A stretch of 64,000 bases of DNA from Marivirga arenosa. GTDB taxonomy: Bacteria; Bacteroidota; Bacteroidia; Cytophagales; Cyclobacteriaceae. Shown here one piece after another: positions 17,490 through 27,524 of the stretch. The notes beneath the pieces were generated by a model. That model did no database searches. It was given only the letters and a program-made list of their open reading frames with translations, and was not told where the DNA came from. A program made the position numbers and the translations under genes. How positions within the stretch are numbered: position 1 is the first letter of the stretch; every line of letters begins with the position of its first letter. The stretch spans positions 2,086,001-2,150,000 of the forward strand of contig NZ_CP129970.2 of the NCBI RefSeq assembly GCF_030503895.2, written 5' to 3'.

Positions 17490-18641
17490 ATGAGGACTTT
17501 ATTATCTACGCTAAGTTTTGTCATTATTACTTTAATGGTTTTTCAATCAGCTTCTGGGCAGGAAAAACCGATAAGCATAAGTTATGATAAATCAACTGAT
17601 GGTTTTGAATTTTATGCTACTAACCATGAGCAGGTACCTTATAGTGTTAAAATCAATTTCCAAAAGCTTGATAACTTAAAATTACATAACGCCAACAAAG
17701 AATTACAATTTACTGTGCCTCCCAATTCAAATGAAATTAAAATACTAGAATTAATGAAGGTTACAGAGAATCAAGGTACTTCATTTGATTTTAGCTACCT
17801 CTACACCATTGGTGATCCTTCATTGAAAGTGGATAAGGATTTTCCTTATTTATTACCTTATAAGCATGGTAAGAAAGTTAGGGTAGGGCAAGGAAATAAT
17901 GGCTCTGGAACACATAAGGGAATCAATGCTATTGATTTCAATCTTGAAATCGGAGATTCAATTTATGCTGCAAGAAGTGGAATAGTGGTCGATGTTAAAG
18001 AAGATTCAAATAAAGGCGGTAATGGTCCTCAATTTGAGCCTTTTGGTAATTTTATAAAGGTGTATCATGAGGATGGAACTTTGGGTGACTATGTACATTT
18101 AGTAAAAAATGGAAGCCTTGTTAAAAAAGGAGATAGAATCGAAGAAGGTCAACTGATTGGAATTAGTGGAAATACGGGCTGGAGCTCTGGCCCCCATTTA
18201 CATTTTATGGTGACACATAATAAGAACTTTCAAAGCATTACATTACCCATAAAGTTTCTGAATTATAAACAGGAGTTATTTATTCCAAGAGAATCAAAAA
18301 GTTATTACGCATTACATCCTTCAAAAGGTAAATTTGAGGTAGAGGATGAAGAAAGTTTTAATGAAAAAGAATTTGAGACAAAAATGGAGATGTCTCAGCT
18401 TCGGAATAAAATAGAATTTACATCTGAAGAGTATGGTGAATTCTATTTGGTTTATGTAGATAACGGAATGAATAATGAAATGAGTGGGGTGCTCAAAATA
18501 AACTTGAATAATCTAATAAGTACTAAAGACCTACCATATAAATTCACTGTACCCGCTAAAACAAAAATGTATCTATTGGCTCTTAAGCCTGATGATGCAT
18601 CATCTTCTTTTGGTTATCAGATTTCAGGTGAATTTCGATAA
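17490..18641 (+). CDS. Secreted M23 (LytM) family peptidase
   Basis: Putative peptidoglycan endopeptidase or LytM-fold protein of the envelope, 383 residues, with signal peptide MRTLLSTLSFVIITLMVFQS and cleavage near ASGQ. The M23 domain spans about 135-245: zinc ligand motif HKGINAIDF, then SIYAARSGIVVDV, YVHLVKNGSLVKKGD and GPHLHFMV. The expected His/Asp/His set is present, so activity is plausible. The N- and C-terminal regions have no recognised domain. It follows the barrel protein by about 60 bases and may be cotranscribed with it. Confidence 0.9.
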   Translation: MRTLLSTLSFVIITLMVFQSASGQEKPISISYDKSTDGFEFYATNHEQVPYSVKINFQKLDNLKLHNANKELQFTVPPNSNEIKILELMKVTENQGTSFDFSYLYTIGDPSLKVDKDFPYLLPYKHGKKVRVGQGNNGSGTHKGINAIDFNLEIGDSIYAARSGIVVDVKEDSNKGGNGPQFEPFGNFIKVYHEDGTLGDYVHLVKNGSLVKKGDRIEEGQLIGISGNTGWSSGPHLHFMVTHNKNFQSITLPIKFLNYKQELFIPRESKSYYALHPSKGKFEVEDEESFNEKEFETKMEMSQLRNKIEFTSEEYGEFYLVYVDNGMNNEMSGVLKINLNNLISTKDLPYKFTVPAKTKMYLLALKPDDASSSFGYQISGEFR

Positions 18642-18692
18642 ACAATTCTGAAGCTTTAAAAACTCTTCTGTATCTAAAGCGTATGTAGCTAC

Positions 18693-19340
18693 ATGAAAAA
18701 AGCGAAATTATTATATTTTTATGATCCTCTCTGCGGATGGTGCTATGGCTTTAGTCCAGTAATTAAGAACTTGGAGGAAGAATACAAGGAAACAATACAG
18801 TTTGAAGCGATTAGTGGTGGAATGGTATTAGGTGATAGAGTTAAGCCTTTAAGTGAAATGAAAGATTATCTTAAAGAAGCTATGCCACGACTAGAAGAAA
18901 TGACTGGTGTGAAATTTGGGGAGCCGTATTTGAAGGTTTTAGAAGAAGGAAGTTTAATACTTGATTCAGAATTGCCATGTATTGCGATGACAGTTTTTAA
19001 ATCCATGACCAATAAGTCAAATATCCAGTTTGCTTCAACTTTACAATCTACTTTATATGATAAGGGTATCAGCTTAAATGAAGTAGAAAACTACCAATCT
19101 ATGGCTGAAAAGTTTGATTTACCATGGGAAGTCTTTAAAGCGAAACTTGAAGATTCCACTTATAAAGAAAAGACATATCAAGAATTCCAATTAGGGCAGC
19201 AATCAGGGATTAATGGTTTTCCTTCAGTAGTTTTAATGGTAGAAAATCAAGCGTATTTAATTGCCAGAGGATTTAGACCTGAGAATGAATTGAAAAATGT
19301 AATTGAGGAAATTCTGAAAAAAGAAGAGCATACTTCATAA
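18693..19340 (+). CDS. DsbA-family thioredoxin-fold protein (FrnE-like)
   Basis: A 215-residue protein with the redox motif CGWC at residues 14-17 (YDPLCGWCYGFSP), an inserted helical domain and the cis-proline segment GINGFPSVVLM. There is no signal peptide, so it is cytosolic, unlike classical DsbA; it matches the DsbA/FrnE-type oxidoreductases. The partner is unknown. It is followed by a terminator, and its start lies 51 bases after the M23 peptidase gene. Confidence 0.88.
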   Translation: MKKAKLLYFYDPLCGWCYGFSPVIKNLEEEYKETIQFEAISGGMVLGDRVKPLSEMKDYLKEAMPRLEEMTGVKFGEPYLKVLEEGSLILDSELPCIAMTVFKSMTNKSNIQFASTLQSTLYDKGISLNEVENYQSMAEKFDLPWEVFKAKLEDSTYKEKTYQEFQLGQQSGINGFPSVVLMVENQAYLIARGFRPENELKNVIEEILKKEEHTS

Positions 19341-19366
19341 CTATTAATGGAATATGAATTTTACAG

Positions 19367-19407
19367 AAGCGGTTTTATGCATTAATAATAACCGCTTTTT
19401 TATTTTT
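19367..19407 (+). terminator. Terminator after the DsbA-family gene
   Basis: Stem AAGCGGTT / AACCGCTT (19367-19374 with 19390-19397), a 15-base loop, and a following T run to about 19402. Confidence 0.8.
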
Positions 19408-19466
19408 AGGAGAAACTAAATGTAAATTCACTTCTAAAATCCTCTTCAACAATTAGCCTAATTGCT

Positions 19467-19474
19467 TACCTTTG
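19467..19474 (+). promoter_or_regulatory. -7-like element upstream of aspS
   Basis: TACCTTTG matches TAnnTTTG, 31 bases before the aspS ATG. The -33 position holds TTC rather than TTG, so the match is partial. Confidence 0.4.
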
Positions 19475-19505
19475 CCCTGAATTTTAATTAAGCAGACATT
19501 TTATC

Positions 19506-21251
19506 ATGCATAGAACACATCATTGCGGAGAGTTAAGAATTGAAAATAAAGATCAACAAGTTGTATTAAGCGGTTGGGTTCAACGTGTCAGAAATAAAGG
19601 TGGATTATTATGGATTGACTTACGTGACCGTTATGGAATTACTCAACTTCTTTGTGAGGAAGGGAAAACGGATGAGGAAATCCTTAAAGTAGCTCGTAAA
19701 GTAGGACGTGAATTCGTTTTACAAGCAAAGGGAAAAGTACTAGAAAGATTCTCCAAAAATGATAAAATGCCAACTGGTGATATTGAAATTTTTGTAGAGG
19801 AATTAAAGATTTTAAATGCTGCAAAAACACCTCCATTCACCATTGAAGATGATACAGACGGTGGTGAGGAATTAAGAATGCAGTATCGTTATTTAGATTT
19901 AAGAAGACCAACTGTCAGAGAAAAACTGAAGTTGCGACACCAGTTAATGCAGGCTACCAGAAGATTTATGGATGGTGCGGGCTTCTTGGAAGTAGAAACA
20001 CCTGTATTAATCAAATCAACTCCAGAAGGCGCAAGAGATTTTGTAGTGCCTTCTAGAGTGCATGAAGGAGAGTTTTACGCATTGCCACAATCACCTCAAA
20101 CTTTTAAGCAGTTGTTAATGGTTTCTGGTTTTGATAAATATTTCCAGATCGTGAAATGTTTCCGTGATGAAGATTTAAGAGCTGATCGTCAACCTGAGTT
20201 TACCCAAATAGACTGTGAAATGTCTTTCGTGGAGCAAGAAGACATCTTAAACACTTTTGAAGAGATGGTAAAATATCTATTCAAAGAAGTGAAGGGTGTT
20301 GAAATAGGAGACTTTGAAAGGATGGACTATGCAAAGGCAATGAAACTTTATGGTTCTGATAAGCCTGATATTCGTTTTGGGATGCCATTTGTAGAATTAA
20401 ATGAATTCGCTCAAGGAAAAGGCTTTAATGTTTTTGATCAAGCAGAATTAGTAGTTGCGATTAATGTTGAAGGTGCAGCAGATTATACACGTAAGCAACT
20501 AGATGCTTTAACAGACTATGTGAAGCGTCCTCAAATTGGAGCGAAAGGCTTAGTATATGTTAAATGTAATGAAGATGGATCTTTTAAATCTTCAGTGGAT
20601 AAGTTTTACAGCCAAGAAGACCTTAAAGAATGGGCTGAGGCAGCAAATGCCAAAGCAGGTGATTTACTTTTAGTATTAAGTGGAGAAACTGCCCATACAA
20701 GAAAAGCTATGAATGAGCTTAGACTGAAAATGGGAAGCGATCTCGGCTTAAGAGATAAAAATGTATTTAAGCCACTTTGGGTTCTTGATTTTCCTCTTTT
20801 GGAATGGGATGAAGAAACAGAGAGGTTCCATGCTATGCACCATCCATTTACCAGTCCAAAACCAGAAGATATGGAATTGATTGAGACTGATCCAGGAAAG
20901 GTAAGAGCGAATGCATATGATATGGTTATCAATGGAGTTGAGATAGGAGGTGGAAGTATTAGAATTCATGATAAAGCGCTTCAACAGAAGATGTTTAAAG
21001 CATTAGGTTTTACAGAAGAAGAAGCTCAAAAACAATTTGGGTTCTTGATGGAAGCATTTGAATATGGAGCTCCACCCCATGGAGGTATTGCATTCGGATT
21101 TGATAGACTATGCGCTATGTTTGGTGGTTCTGATTCAATTCGCGATTATATTGCTTTCCCTAAAAATAATGCGGGTAGAGATGTAATGATTGATTCCCCT
21201 GCTACTATATCAGCGGAACAATTAGAAGAATTGCATTTGAGTATAAAATAA
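19506..21251 (+). CDS. aspS: Aspartate-tRNA ligase
   Basis: Charges tRNA(Asp), cytosolic, class II synthetase. The 581 residues are in the bacterial AspRS range: N-terminal OB-fold anticodon-binding domain ([21 protein letters not shown] begins it), the class II catalytic core with motif 2 around [18 protein letters not shown], an inserted GAD domain and the motif 3 segment GIAFGFDRL. Residues of the motifs are intact. It stands alone, with a hairpin after the stop. Confidence 0.97.
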   Translation: MHRTHHCGELRIENKDQQVVLSGWVQRVRNKGGLLWIDLRDRYGITQLLCEEGKTDEEILKVARKVGREFVLQAKGKVLERFSKNDKMPTGDIEIFVEELKILNAAKTPPFTIEDDTDGGEELRMQYRYLDLRRPTVREKLKLRHQLMQATRRFMDGAGFLEVETPVLIKSTPEGARDFVVPSRVHEGEFYALPQSPQTFKQLLMVSGFDKYFQIVKCFRDEDLRADRQPEFTQIDCEMSFVEQEDILNTFEEMVKYLFKEVKGVEIGDFERMDYAKAMKLYGSDKPDIRFGMPFVELNEFAQGKGFNVFDQAELVVAINVEGAADYTRKQLDALTDYVKRPQIGAKGLVYVKCNEDGSFKSSVDKFYSQEDLKEWAEAANAKAGDLLLVLSGETAHTRKAMNELRLKMGSDLGLRDKNVFKPLWVLDFPLLEWDEETERFHAMHHPFTSPKPEDMELIETDPGKVRANAYDMVINGVEIGGGSIRIHDKALQQKMFKALGFTEEEAQKQFGFLMEAFEYGAPPHGGIAFGFDRLCAMFGGSDSIRDYIAFPKNNAGRDVMIDSPATISAEQLEELHLSIK

Positions 21252-21290
21252 TAATTAATATATTGTTCATCAGTTTAAATTTAACTGCAA

Positions 21291-21330
21291 TAATTAGCCA
21301 GTCCGTTGGCTGGCTAATTATTGATTTATT
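21291..21330 (+). terminator. Hairpin terminator after aspS
   Basis: An 11-bp perfect stem (TAATTAGCCAG / CTGGCTAATTA, 21291-21301 with 21310-21320) and an 8-base loop, followed by TTGATTTATTATT. Confidence 0.7.
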
Positions 21331-21351
21331 ATTACCGAATACCTCTTTAAA

Positions 21352-22047
21352 TTGATTGAACACACCTATATTGAGTTTTTAGGATTAGAATTAGCAGATC
21401 CTTTAACATTTGTCAGTGATATTTTGATGGCTAGCTTTTGTGCTTTCTATGGTCATAAACTTTTTCATGAGCATAAAGCGAAGTATGCTAAACTTGCCTC
21501 TTTCTTTTTCCTATTTCTGGCTTGTTCTTCCTTTTTAGGAGGTAGTTCTCACCTTTTTGATCTTTATTTGGGGAAAACTCCTCACTTAATTGCATGGACA
21601 GTTCAAGGAGTTTCCATTTTATTATTTGAATTAGCTAGTCTTAAATTGCTAGCAGACTCCAAGTTTAAAATTTTCTTAAGAGCTGCGATTTTTGCTTTCT
21701 TTGGAATATTCATTTCTCAAATATTTTTTATTCAACATTTTGATGTAGTCAAAATGAATACCAGTATTGGGTTATTAGGGGTGGTTTCAATCATCCATAT
21801 TTATAAATATTTTCAAGAGAGGAATAGAGCGTATTTAAATGTACCACTTGCTATTATTCTATTTGCTGGCCCTGCCTTAATCCATAGTTTTGGCATCAAT
21901 TACAATAAATGGATTGATCAGAATGTAATAAGCCATATTTTGCTTTTACCTTGTTATTATCTTCTTTATACGGCTGTTAAGCAAGTTTCTGTTTTTAAAA
22001 TGAAATCTCAGCTAATACGGCAACCATTGCCCCTAGAAGAGAAATAA
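21352..22047 (+). CDS. Multi-span membrane protein (DUF6962-like), TTG start
   Basis: A 231-residue integral membrane protein with about seven hydrophobic segments. The frame opens with TTG at 21352 (MIEHTYIEFLGLELADP); the first ATG, at 21430, would delete the first span, so TTG is preferred. Histidines in predicted loops or spans (YGHKLFHEHKAKYA, GGSSHLFDLY) are notable. It resembles a small group of uncharacterised Bacteroidota membrane proteins; no function is known. Its last 53 bases overlap the convergent ZIP gene. Confidence 0.75.
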   Translation: MIEHTYIEFLGLELADPLTFVSDILMASFCAFYGHKLFHEHKAKYAKLASFFFLFLACSSFLGGSSHLFDLYLGKTPHLIAWTVQGVSILLFELASLKLLADSKFKIFLRAAIFAFFGIFISQIFFIQHFDVVKMNTSIGLLGVVSIIHIYKYFQERNRAYLNVPLAIILFAGPALIHSFGINYNKWIDQNVISHILLLPCYYLLYTAVKQVSVFKMKSQLIRQPLPLEEK

Positions 22048-22738
22048 ATAGCTTTTTAAAGTTAAAACTATGGTCTGGACTGCTTTCAAAAAAGATAGTA
22101 GTTGAGATGTGTAGGAAATTACCAGATACTAAAGCGAATAAAATTATAAACACCTTATCAGAAAAAATCTGACTATCGTGAAGTAGGTGGCTTAAGCCTA
22201 ATCCCGCAGGGCTAGCCAAACTGAAGATGATTAAAATAATAACCGTTTTCCATTTTATTTTCAGGTGGCATATCAGAACTGACATTAAGGCAAAAGCTGC
22301 TGGCATTTTATGCATTAAAATTCCTAAAAATATAGAATACGAACTTTCATTTGAATGTATAGTGTCAGGATGAGCTAATAGAGTTCCCTCCAGAAATGCA
22401 TGTATAAAAAGTGCGATTAATAAGCCAAGCCATTTATTTCTACCATGATTATGATGCTCTTCCATATTATGTAAATGGCCATGCTCTACTCCTTCAGAGA
22501 AATATTCTAAAATCACTTGGATAAAAAAGCCAGCCAATACAAATAAGCTAATAAAAGGAATGTCTTTACCTTCAGTAAATATTTCAGGTAAAATATGAAT
22601 AACAGTTACTGAGAATAAATATGCACCTGCAAAAACTAAGGATAGTTTAAAAAACTGAGTTTTAATTTTAGGTATAAAAAACACCAAGTAGCCAGCTGCA
22701 AAAGTGAGCACAAAAAGTATTATAGAATTTACAATCAT
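21995..22738 (-). CDS. ZIP family divalent metal transporter
   Basis: A 247-residue inner membrane protein with about eight spans. A histidine-rich loop (EHGHLHNMEEHHNHGRN) and the core motifs IHAFLEGTLLAH (span 4) and HKMPAAFALMSV (span 5) identify the ZIP family, which imports Zn2+ or similar metals. It is the third gene of an overlapping minus-strand set, sharing ATGA with the methyltransferase gene upstream, so the three are translationally coupled. Specificity (Zn, Fe, Mn) cannot be settled from sequence. Confidence 0.88.
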   Translation of the reverse strand: MIVNSIILFVLTFAAGYLVFFIPKIKTQFFKLSLVFAGAYLFSVTVIHILPEIFTEGKDIPFISLFVLAGFFIQVILEYFSEGVEHGHLHNMEEHHNHGRNKWLGLLIALFIHAFLEGTLLAHPDTIHSNESSYSIFLGILMHKMPAAFALMSVLICHLKIKWKTVIILIIFSLASPAGLGLSHLLHDSQIFSDKVFIILFALVSGNFLHISTTIFFESSPDHSFNFKKLFISLLGAMVAVLAEISF

Positions 22739-23475
22739 AGTTTTTTACAAATAAATATCATCCTGTCTGAGGAATCTTGATCATATGGTGATAGCGCATA
22801 ATCACCTAAAGTTTCCAAGGGCATTAAATTCGCATTCCTGAAATATTCTAAAAATTTAATCCTTCTTAAAACAGTTAGCTTTTCTTCAAAACAGTATTTT
22901 TTTTCTTCAGAATCGAATTCGATTTTCTTAATTAAATTTTCACCCTCTAAATGCTTTTGAATTTTGAATGCAGTGCCATCAATTATTTTAACCTCTTCAG
23001 ATTCAAGTTCTTTAATTACTTTATATGGATTTAGAAAGTCTAACACTAAAATGCCTTCTTGTTTCAGTGCTTTTGTAATAGCATTAATGGTATCCTGATT
23101 TTCTGAATCATTTTCAAAATATCCGAAGCTGGTGAAAAAGTTAAAGGCATAATCAAAAGATTCCTCTTTAAAGACTTTTCTCATATCGTGGAGATGGAAA
23201 TGCAATTTATCATTTTCAAGCTTTTTTGCTTCATTTATATTGTTATCAGAATAATCAATACCCTCAACTTTACACCCTAACTTGTTCATGTAAATAGCAT
23301 GTCTGCCCCTTCCACAAGCAACATCTAATATTTTACTTCCTTCTTTTATATTTAAATGATAAAAGAGATTTTGAACGAATTCCTTGGCCTCATTTTCATC
23401 TCTTTCCACATAAAGTTTATGGTAAAATGGCGAATTGAACCAATTGTAAAACCACTCGTTTTTTTTGGGAGACAT
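22735..23475 (-). CDS. Class I SAM-dependent methyltransferase
   Basis: A 246-residue cytosolic methyltransferase with motif I ILDVACGRGRHAIYM, the acidic motif VEGIDYSDNNI and the motif IV-like segment FDYAFNFFTSFGYF. Substrate unknown; the N-terminal helix WFYNWFNSPFYHKLYVERDE is typical of a Bacteroidota subgroup acting on small molecules. The ATG shares one base with the apbE stop (TAATG) and its end overlaps the ZIP gene by 4 bases. Confidence 0.88.
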   Translation of the reverse strand: MSPKKNEWFYNWFNSPFYHKLYVERDENEAKEFVQNLFYHLNIKEGSKILDVACGRGRHAIYMNKLGCKVEGIDYSDNNINEAKKLENDKLHFHLHDMRKVFKEESFDYAFNFFTSFGYFENDSENQDTINAITKALKQEGILVLDFLNPYKVIKELESEEVKIIDGTAFKIQKHLEGENLIKKIEFDSEEKKYCFEEKLTVLRRIKFLEYFRNANLMPLETLGDYALSPYDQDSSDRMIFICKKL

Positions 23476-24515
23476 TATTCAGTGATCAGGTTTTGGCTTA
23501 AATTTTCTGTACTGAATTGCTTTAAGTCGCCATTTTCATCTTCATAGATAAAGAATGCTTTTAAGTGTTTTTGTTTTTTTAAAATTGTTTTGGCCTTTTC
23601 TAAACCGGTAACCATAAATGCGGTTGACCAAGCATCAGCTTCCATACAGCTTGGCGCAACTACAGTAGCACTTATTATATCCCTTTGAATCGGGTATCCT
23701 GTTTTAGGATTAATGCTATGGCCATATTTTTTACCTTCATGAACAAAAAACTTTCTGTAATTTCCCGAAGTAGATATGGCTTCATTTTCAAGTTTAATAA
23801 TCGCTACTCTTTTTGAGCTTTGATTTTGCTCTTGTTTTGGATCATCAATACCAATTGCCCATAAATCTCCTTTTTCATTTTTTCCAGCAACTCTTAACTC
23901 TCCTCCTAGCTCAATCATCATATTTTCAATACCTTTTGATGTGAGATAATCATATACAACATCTATAGAGTAGCCTTGTGCAATAGCGTTGAAATCAAGA
24001 GAAACTTTATCCTTTGTTTTAATCACTTGTTTTTCGTCAAATTCAATAAGGTCGAAGCCAACATATTGTTTTATATCTTCAATTTTACTGCTATCTGGAA
24101 AATCAACTGTTTTAGGTCCGAATCCCCAGGCTTCGATTAAGGGATATACAGTAGGATCGAAAGCACCTTCTGAGGCTTTATATATTTCTTCAGATTTCTT
24201 TAAAACGGGATAAAAGAATTCACTTTTATAAGTTAAGCTGTCATTTTCATTGAATTCAGCAATTTCGGAATTGCTCACATAAGTGGATAAGCTCAAGTCA
24301 AACTGATGAAGAATTGAATCAATATCATTTTTTAAATTTCTTTTTTTAGGATCTAAATAGTTGATGTTATAGGTAGTTCCTTGAGCATCACCTGCTATAA
24401 AAAAATATGCCTCTTGGCTTTCCTCATCCTTATCATTATTTCTGAAAAACCATACAGCAGCAACAAGTGCAATTAGTATCAGTGAATAGATTGAGTTTTT
24501 TGTTCTGTTTGTCAT
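23475..24515 (-). CDS. apbE: FAD:protein FMN transferase (ApbE)
   Basis: Attaches FMN covalently to threonine in periplasmic flavoproteins such as NqrB/NqrC and RnfG. The 346 residues begin with a membrane anchor (YSLILIALVAAVWFF) and no lipobox cysteine. ApbE hallmarks follow: GTTYNINYLDP, TYVSNSEIAEFNEND, GAFDPTVYPLIEAWGFGP, LDFNAIAQGYSIDVV, ELGGELRVAG, ISTSGNYRKFF, HSINPKTGYP and the Mg-binding CMEADAWSTAFMV. Target flavoproteins are not encoded nearby. It heads the apbE-methyltransferase-ZIP operon. Confidence 0.94.
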   Translation of the reverse strand: MTNRTKNSIYSLILIALVAAVWFFRNNDKDEESQEAYFFIAGDAQGTTYNINYLDPKKRNLKNDIDSILHQFDLSLSTYVSNSEIAEFNENDSLTYKSEFFYPVLKKSEEIYKASEGAFDPTVYPLIEAWGFGPKTVDFPDSSKIEDIKQYVGFDLIEFDEKQVIKTKDKVSLDFNAIAQGYSIDVVYDYLTSKGIENMMIELGGELRVAGKNEKGDLWAIGIDDPKQEQNQSSKRVAIIKLENEAISTSGNYRKFFVHEGKKYGHSINPKTGYPIQRDIISATVVAPSCMEADAWSTAFMVTGLEKAKTILKKQKHLKAFFIYEDENGDLKQFSTENLSQNLITE

Positions 24516-24598
24516 CTTTGAATGATTTGAAGCAAAATTAAATTAAATGCAACTCAATTGCGAATAGATTGAGTAATTTTATGAAGGGAAATAAAAAA

Positions 24599-24616
24599 GC
24601 CTCCTTAAGTGGAGGC
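24599..24616 (-). terminator. Terminator of the 61-residue protein gene
   Basis: Stem GCCTCC / GGAGGC with loop TTAAGT; on the minus strand it is followed by TTTTTTAT, so it ends the small minus-strand gene at 24627. Confidence 0.8.
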
Positions 24617-24626
24617 CATCTATATA

Positions 24627-24812
24627 TTAAGCAGTTTGAAAATGTTTGTTTAAAATATCATGGTACATCGAACTAAAATTACGATAACACCAATCTTTTA
24701 AAATGTTTAGCTCATGTTCAACTAACAGAGCAATAGCTTTGGTTAATTCTTTTTCAAATAATCTTCTATCGAAACTTACTTTTGAAAGAATTGATTTAAC
24801 GTAATCTAACAT
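24627..24812 (-). CDS. Small conserved hypothetical protein (61 residues)
   Basis: Helical 61-residue cytosolic protein beginning MLDYVKSILSKVSFDRRLF and containing the motif LLVEHELNILKDWCYRNFSS. I recognise the pattern as a short conserved protein of Cytophagales genomes without assigned function. A dedicated terminator directly follows the stop. It is separated from apbE by about 110 bases and is divergent from batD. Confidence 0.7.
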   Translation of the reverse strand: MLDYVKSILSKVSFDRRLFEKELTKAIALLVEHELNILKDWCYRNFSSMYHDILNKHFQTA

Positions 24813-24963
24813 AGCTATTATGGTTTGAGTTGTAGAAAAACTTAATTAAAAGAACTTACTTTTTTAAAGTATCTGAAAATACTAAAATTTTATAAAAATC
24901 GAAAATTAAACACTAATTTTAACGTTCGATTGTGTAAAGTATTTGACAAGAAATACGAGGAAG

Positions 24964-26424
24964 ATGATGACAAGGTTATTTAAAATTTTACTATTATTTT
25001 TTATCACATTTTTATCAGCTGCAATAGCTCAATCTCAGGATATTTCTATTGAATTAGGTCCTGATGAAATAGCGTTAAATGAGGCTTTTACTATTACTAT
25101 TAAAGTGGAGGGAGAGACTTTGAAATCGTATGATAAGTTTCCCGATATAGAGGGGTTGGTGAAAAGAGGAACCTCCAGCAGTTCATCGACCAATATTTTT
25201 AATGGTCAGGTTACTAGAAGCCAAAGTATTACGCAAACTTATATTCCTGAAAAACAAGGAATCATCAATATCAGACCATTTAATATTAATGTGAATGGGA
25301 AGGTTATTAGCTCCCCAGGAAAAAGTGTGAAAGTAGGGCCAGCAAAACAACAAAATAGAAATCGTAGATACGATCCCTTTGGAAGCGATCCCTTTGAAGA
25401 CTTTTTTGGGAGAAGGGATGAACCTGAAGAATTCGTGGATTTAAAAGAGGATGCATTTTTTGCGTTGACTACTGATAAAAATGAAGTTTATGTAGGGGAA
25501 GGAGTAAATACAACTTTAGCATTTTATGTCTCTACTGAAAATAGAGCACCTCTTCAATTTCATGATCTTACCAATCAGTTAACAGATATTTTAAATAAAA
25601 TCAGACCTAATAATGTGTGGGAAGAGAATTTTAATATTGAGAATATCTCGGCTGAGCCTGTAAACATAGGAGGAAAAAGATATAGTGTCTATAAAATATT
25701 TCAAGCTACCTTTTTTCCATTAGGTGCACAGGATATCGAATTTCCGAGTGTAGGACTGGAAATGATAAAATATAAAGTAGCTAAGAATAGAAGTTTTTTT
25801 GGACAAAATAGAAAAGAAAGTTTCAAGACCTTTTATTCTAAGCCTAAAAAAGTAAAAGTGAAGCCTCTTCCAGATCATCCTTTGAAGGATCAAGTTTCGG
25901 TTGGAAATTATAAACTATCTGAAAAAATCAGTTCTACTGAATTAAATACGGGAGAAAGCTTTCAATATGAATTTAGAGTTAGAGGAATTGGTAATATTTC
26001 AGGTATTGCTGAGCCTCAAATTAGTAAAGAAGAAGAGCTGGAAGTTTATTCACCTAATATAACGGAAAATATAACCCGTGGAGGAGTGTCAGTAACAGGT
26101 TCTAAAGCATTTAACTATTATGTCATTCCTAAAGAGCCAGGTGAATACGATCTGTCTGATTATTTTCAATTTATATTCTTTAATACGGCTACAGATAAAT
26201 ATGATACTTTAAAGTCTAGATATAATTTGAACATTAAAGGAGAAAGCATGGCCAATGTAAATATAGAACAAGCTTCATCTGATGGATTGTTTTATGATAG
26301 GATAGGTGAGGTTTCAAACGATTTACAGTCGTTAAAAGCCACTGATGTGTGGAAATGGGTATTTAATATATTTCTTATAGTCGCTTTTTCAGTTTCATTG
26401 TTCTTCTTGCTGAAAAAATCCTAA
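24964..26424 (+). CDS. batD: BatD-like protein (aerotolerance family)
   Basis: Envelope protein of the BatD/oxygen-tolerance family, 486 residues from the ATG at 24964 (an ATG at 24967 is equally possible; the in-frame TTG at 24943 is unlikely). Signal peptide LLLFFITFLSAAIAQ, beta-rich Ig-like domains (ISIELGPDEIALNEAFTITI; NEVYVGEGVNTTLAFYVS; KISSTELNTGESFQYEF), a Gly/Asp/Phe-rich insert (PFGSDPFEDFFG) and a C-terminal membrane span (VFNIFLIVAFSVSLFFLL). In other Bacteroidota BatD works with MoxR, BatA, BatB and BatC; none is present here, so this copy is solitary. Confidence 0.88.
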   Translation: MMTRLFKILLLFFITFLSAAIAQSQDISIELGPDEIALNEAFTITIKVEGETLKSYDKFPDIEGLVKRGTSSSSSTNIFNGQVTRSQSITQTYIPEKQGIINIRPFNINVNGKVISSPGKSVKVGPAKQQNRNRRYDPFGSDPFEDFFGRRDEPEEFVDLKEDAFFALTTDKNEVYVGEGVNTTLAFYVSTENRAPLQFHDLTNQLTDILNKIRPNNVWEENFNIENISAEPVNIGGKRYSVYKIFQATFFPLGAQDIEFPSVGLEMIKYKVAKNRSFFGQNRKESFKTFYSKPKKVKVKPLPDHPLKDQVSVGNYKLSEKISSTELNTGESFQYEFRVRGIGNISGIAEPQISKEEELEVYSPNITENITRGGVSVTGSKAFNYYVIPKEPGEYDLSDYFQFIFFNTATDKYDTLKSRYNLNIKGESMANVNIEQASSDGLFYDRIGEVSNDLQSLKATDVWKWVFNIFLIVAFSVSLFFLLKKS

Positions 26425-26447
26425 ATTGCGCTTCAATTTTTAAATAA

Positions 26448-27524
26448 ATGAGCAATAGTTTCGGGAAAATCTTCAATATCACTACCTATGGTGAGTCTCA
26501 TGGCGTTGGAATAGGCGTTATTATTGACGGCTGTCCAGCAGGAGTTGAGATTGATGAGAATTTATTAAAAACCGAAATGCAGAGAAGAAAACCTGGCCAA
26601 TCAAAAATCACAACACAAAGGAAAGAGGAAGATGAAGTTGAGATTTTGTCAGGTGTTTTTGAAGGACTGACTACAGGTACACCTATTGCACTGAGCATAA
26701 GAAATACTAATCAAAAAAGTAAGGATTACTCTCATATAAAGGATAGTTACAGACCATCTCATGCTGATTTTACTTACCAGGAAAAATATGGTGTTCGAGA
26801 TTATAGAGGGGGTGGAAGAAGTTCTGCCAGAGAAACAGCCGCTAGGGTTGCAGCAGGAGCTATTGCAAAAATGTATTTAAAGAAATATGGCATTGATATT
26901 TCAGCTTATGTGTCTCAGGTAGGAAGTTTAAAACTTGAGAAGCACTATTTAGAAATGGATTTAAAACTAGCAGAAGAGAATATAGTTCGTTGTCCTGATC
27001 CTGAGATGGCTGAAAAAATGATACAGCATATTGATGAAACACGCAAAAATCGTGATACCATAGGTGGGATTGTGAGTTGTGTGATAAACGAAGTGCCAAT
27101 TGGATTAGGAGAACCAGTTTTCGATAAGCTACATGCAGTGCTAGGGCAGGCAATGTTAAGTATTAATGCTGTAAAAGGATTTGAATACGGTAGTGGTTTT
27201 GAAGGAGTGAAAATGTATGGATCTCAACATAATGATGCATTTCAATCTGAGGATGGGAAAGTAACCACTTCAACTAATCATTCCGGAGGTATTCAAGGAG
27301 GAATTTCGAATGGTCAAGATATTTATTTTAATGTAGCTTTTAAACCCATTGCTACTATCATGAATGATCAGGAGAGTATAGATAAAGATGGAAACAAAGT
27401 GACAGTAAAAGGAAAAGGAAGACATGATCCATGTGTAGTGCCAAGGGCAGTGCCTATAGTGGAAGCCATGGCTGCTTTAACGATTGCTGATTTCATGTTA
27501 AGGGCTAAAACGAATAAAATTTAA
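26448..27524 (+). CDS. aroC: Chorismate synthase
   Basis: Converts EPSP to chorismate using reduced FMN, last step of the shikimate pathway. The 358 residues include the family signatures [52 protein letters not shown] and [18 protein letters not shown]. It lies 24 bases after batD, and its stop overlaps the next start (TAATG), making the symporter a coupled downstream gene. Confidence 0.97.
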   Translation: MSNSFGKIFNITTYGESHGVGIGVIIDGCPAGVEIDENLLKTEMQRRKPGQSKITTQRKEEDEVEILSGVFEGLTTGTPIALSIRNTNQKSKDYSHIKDSYRPSHADFTYQEKYGVRDYRGGGRSSARETAARVAAGAIAKMYLKKYGIDISAYVSQVGSLKLEKHYLEMDLKLAEENIVRCPDPEMAEKMIQHIDETRKNRDTIGGIVSCVINEVPIGLGEPVFDKLHAVLGQAMLSINAVKGFEYGSGFEGVKMYGSQHNDAFQSEDGKVTTSTNHSGGIQGGISNGQDIYFNVAFKPIATIMNDQESIDKDGNKVTVKGKGRHDPCVVPRAVPIVEAMAALTIADFMLRAKTNKI

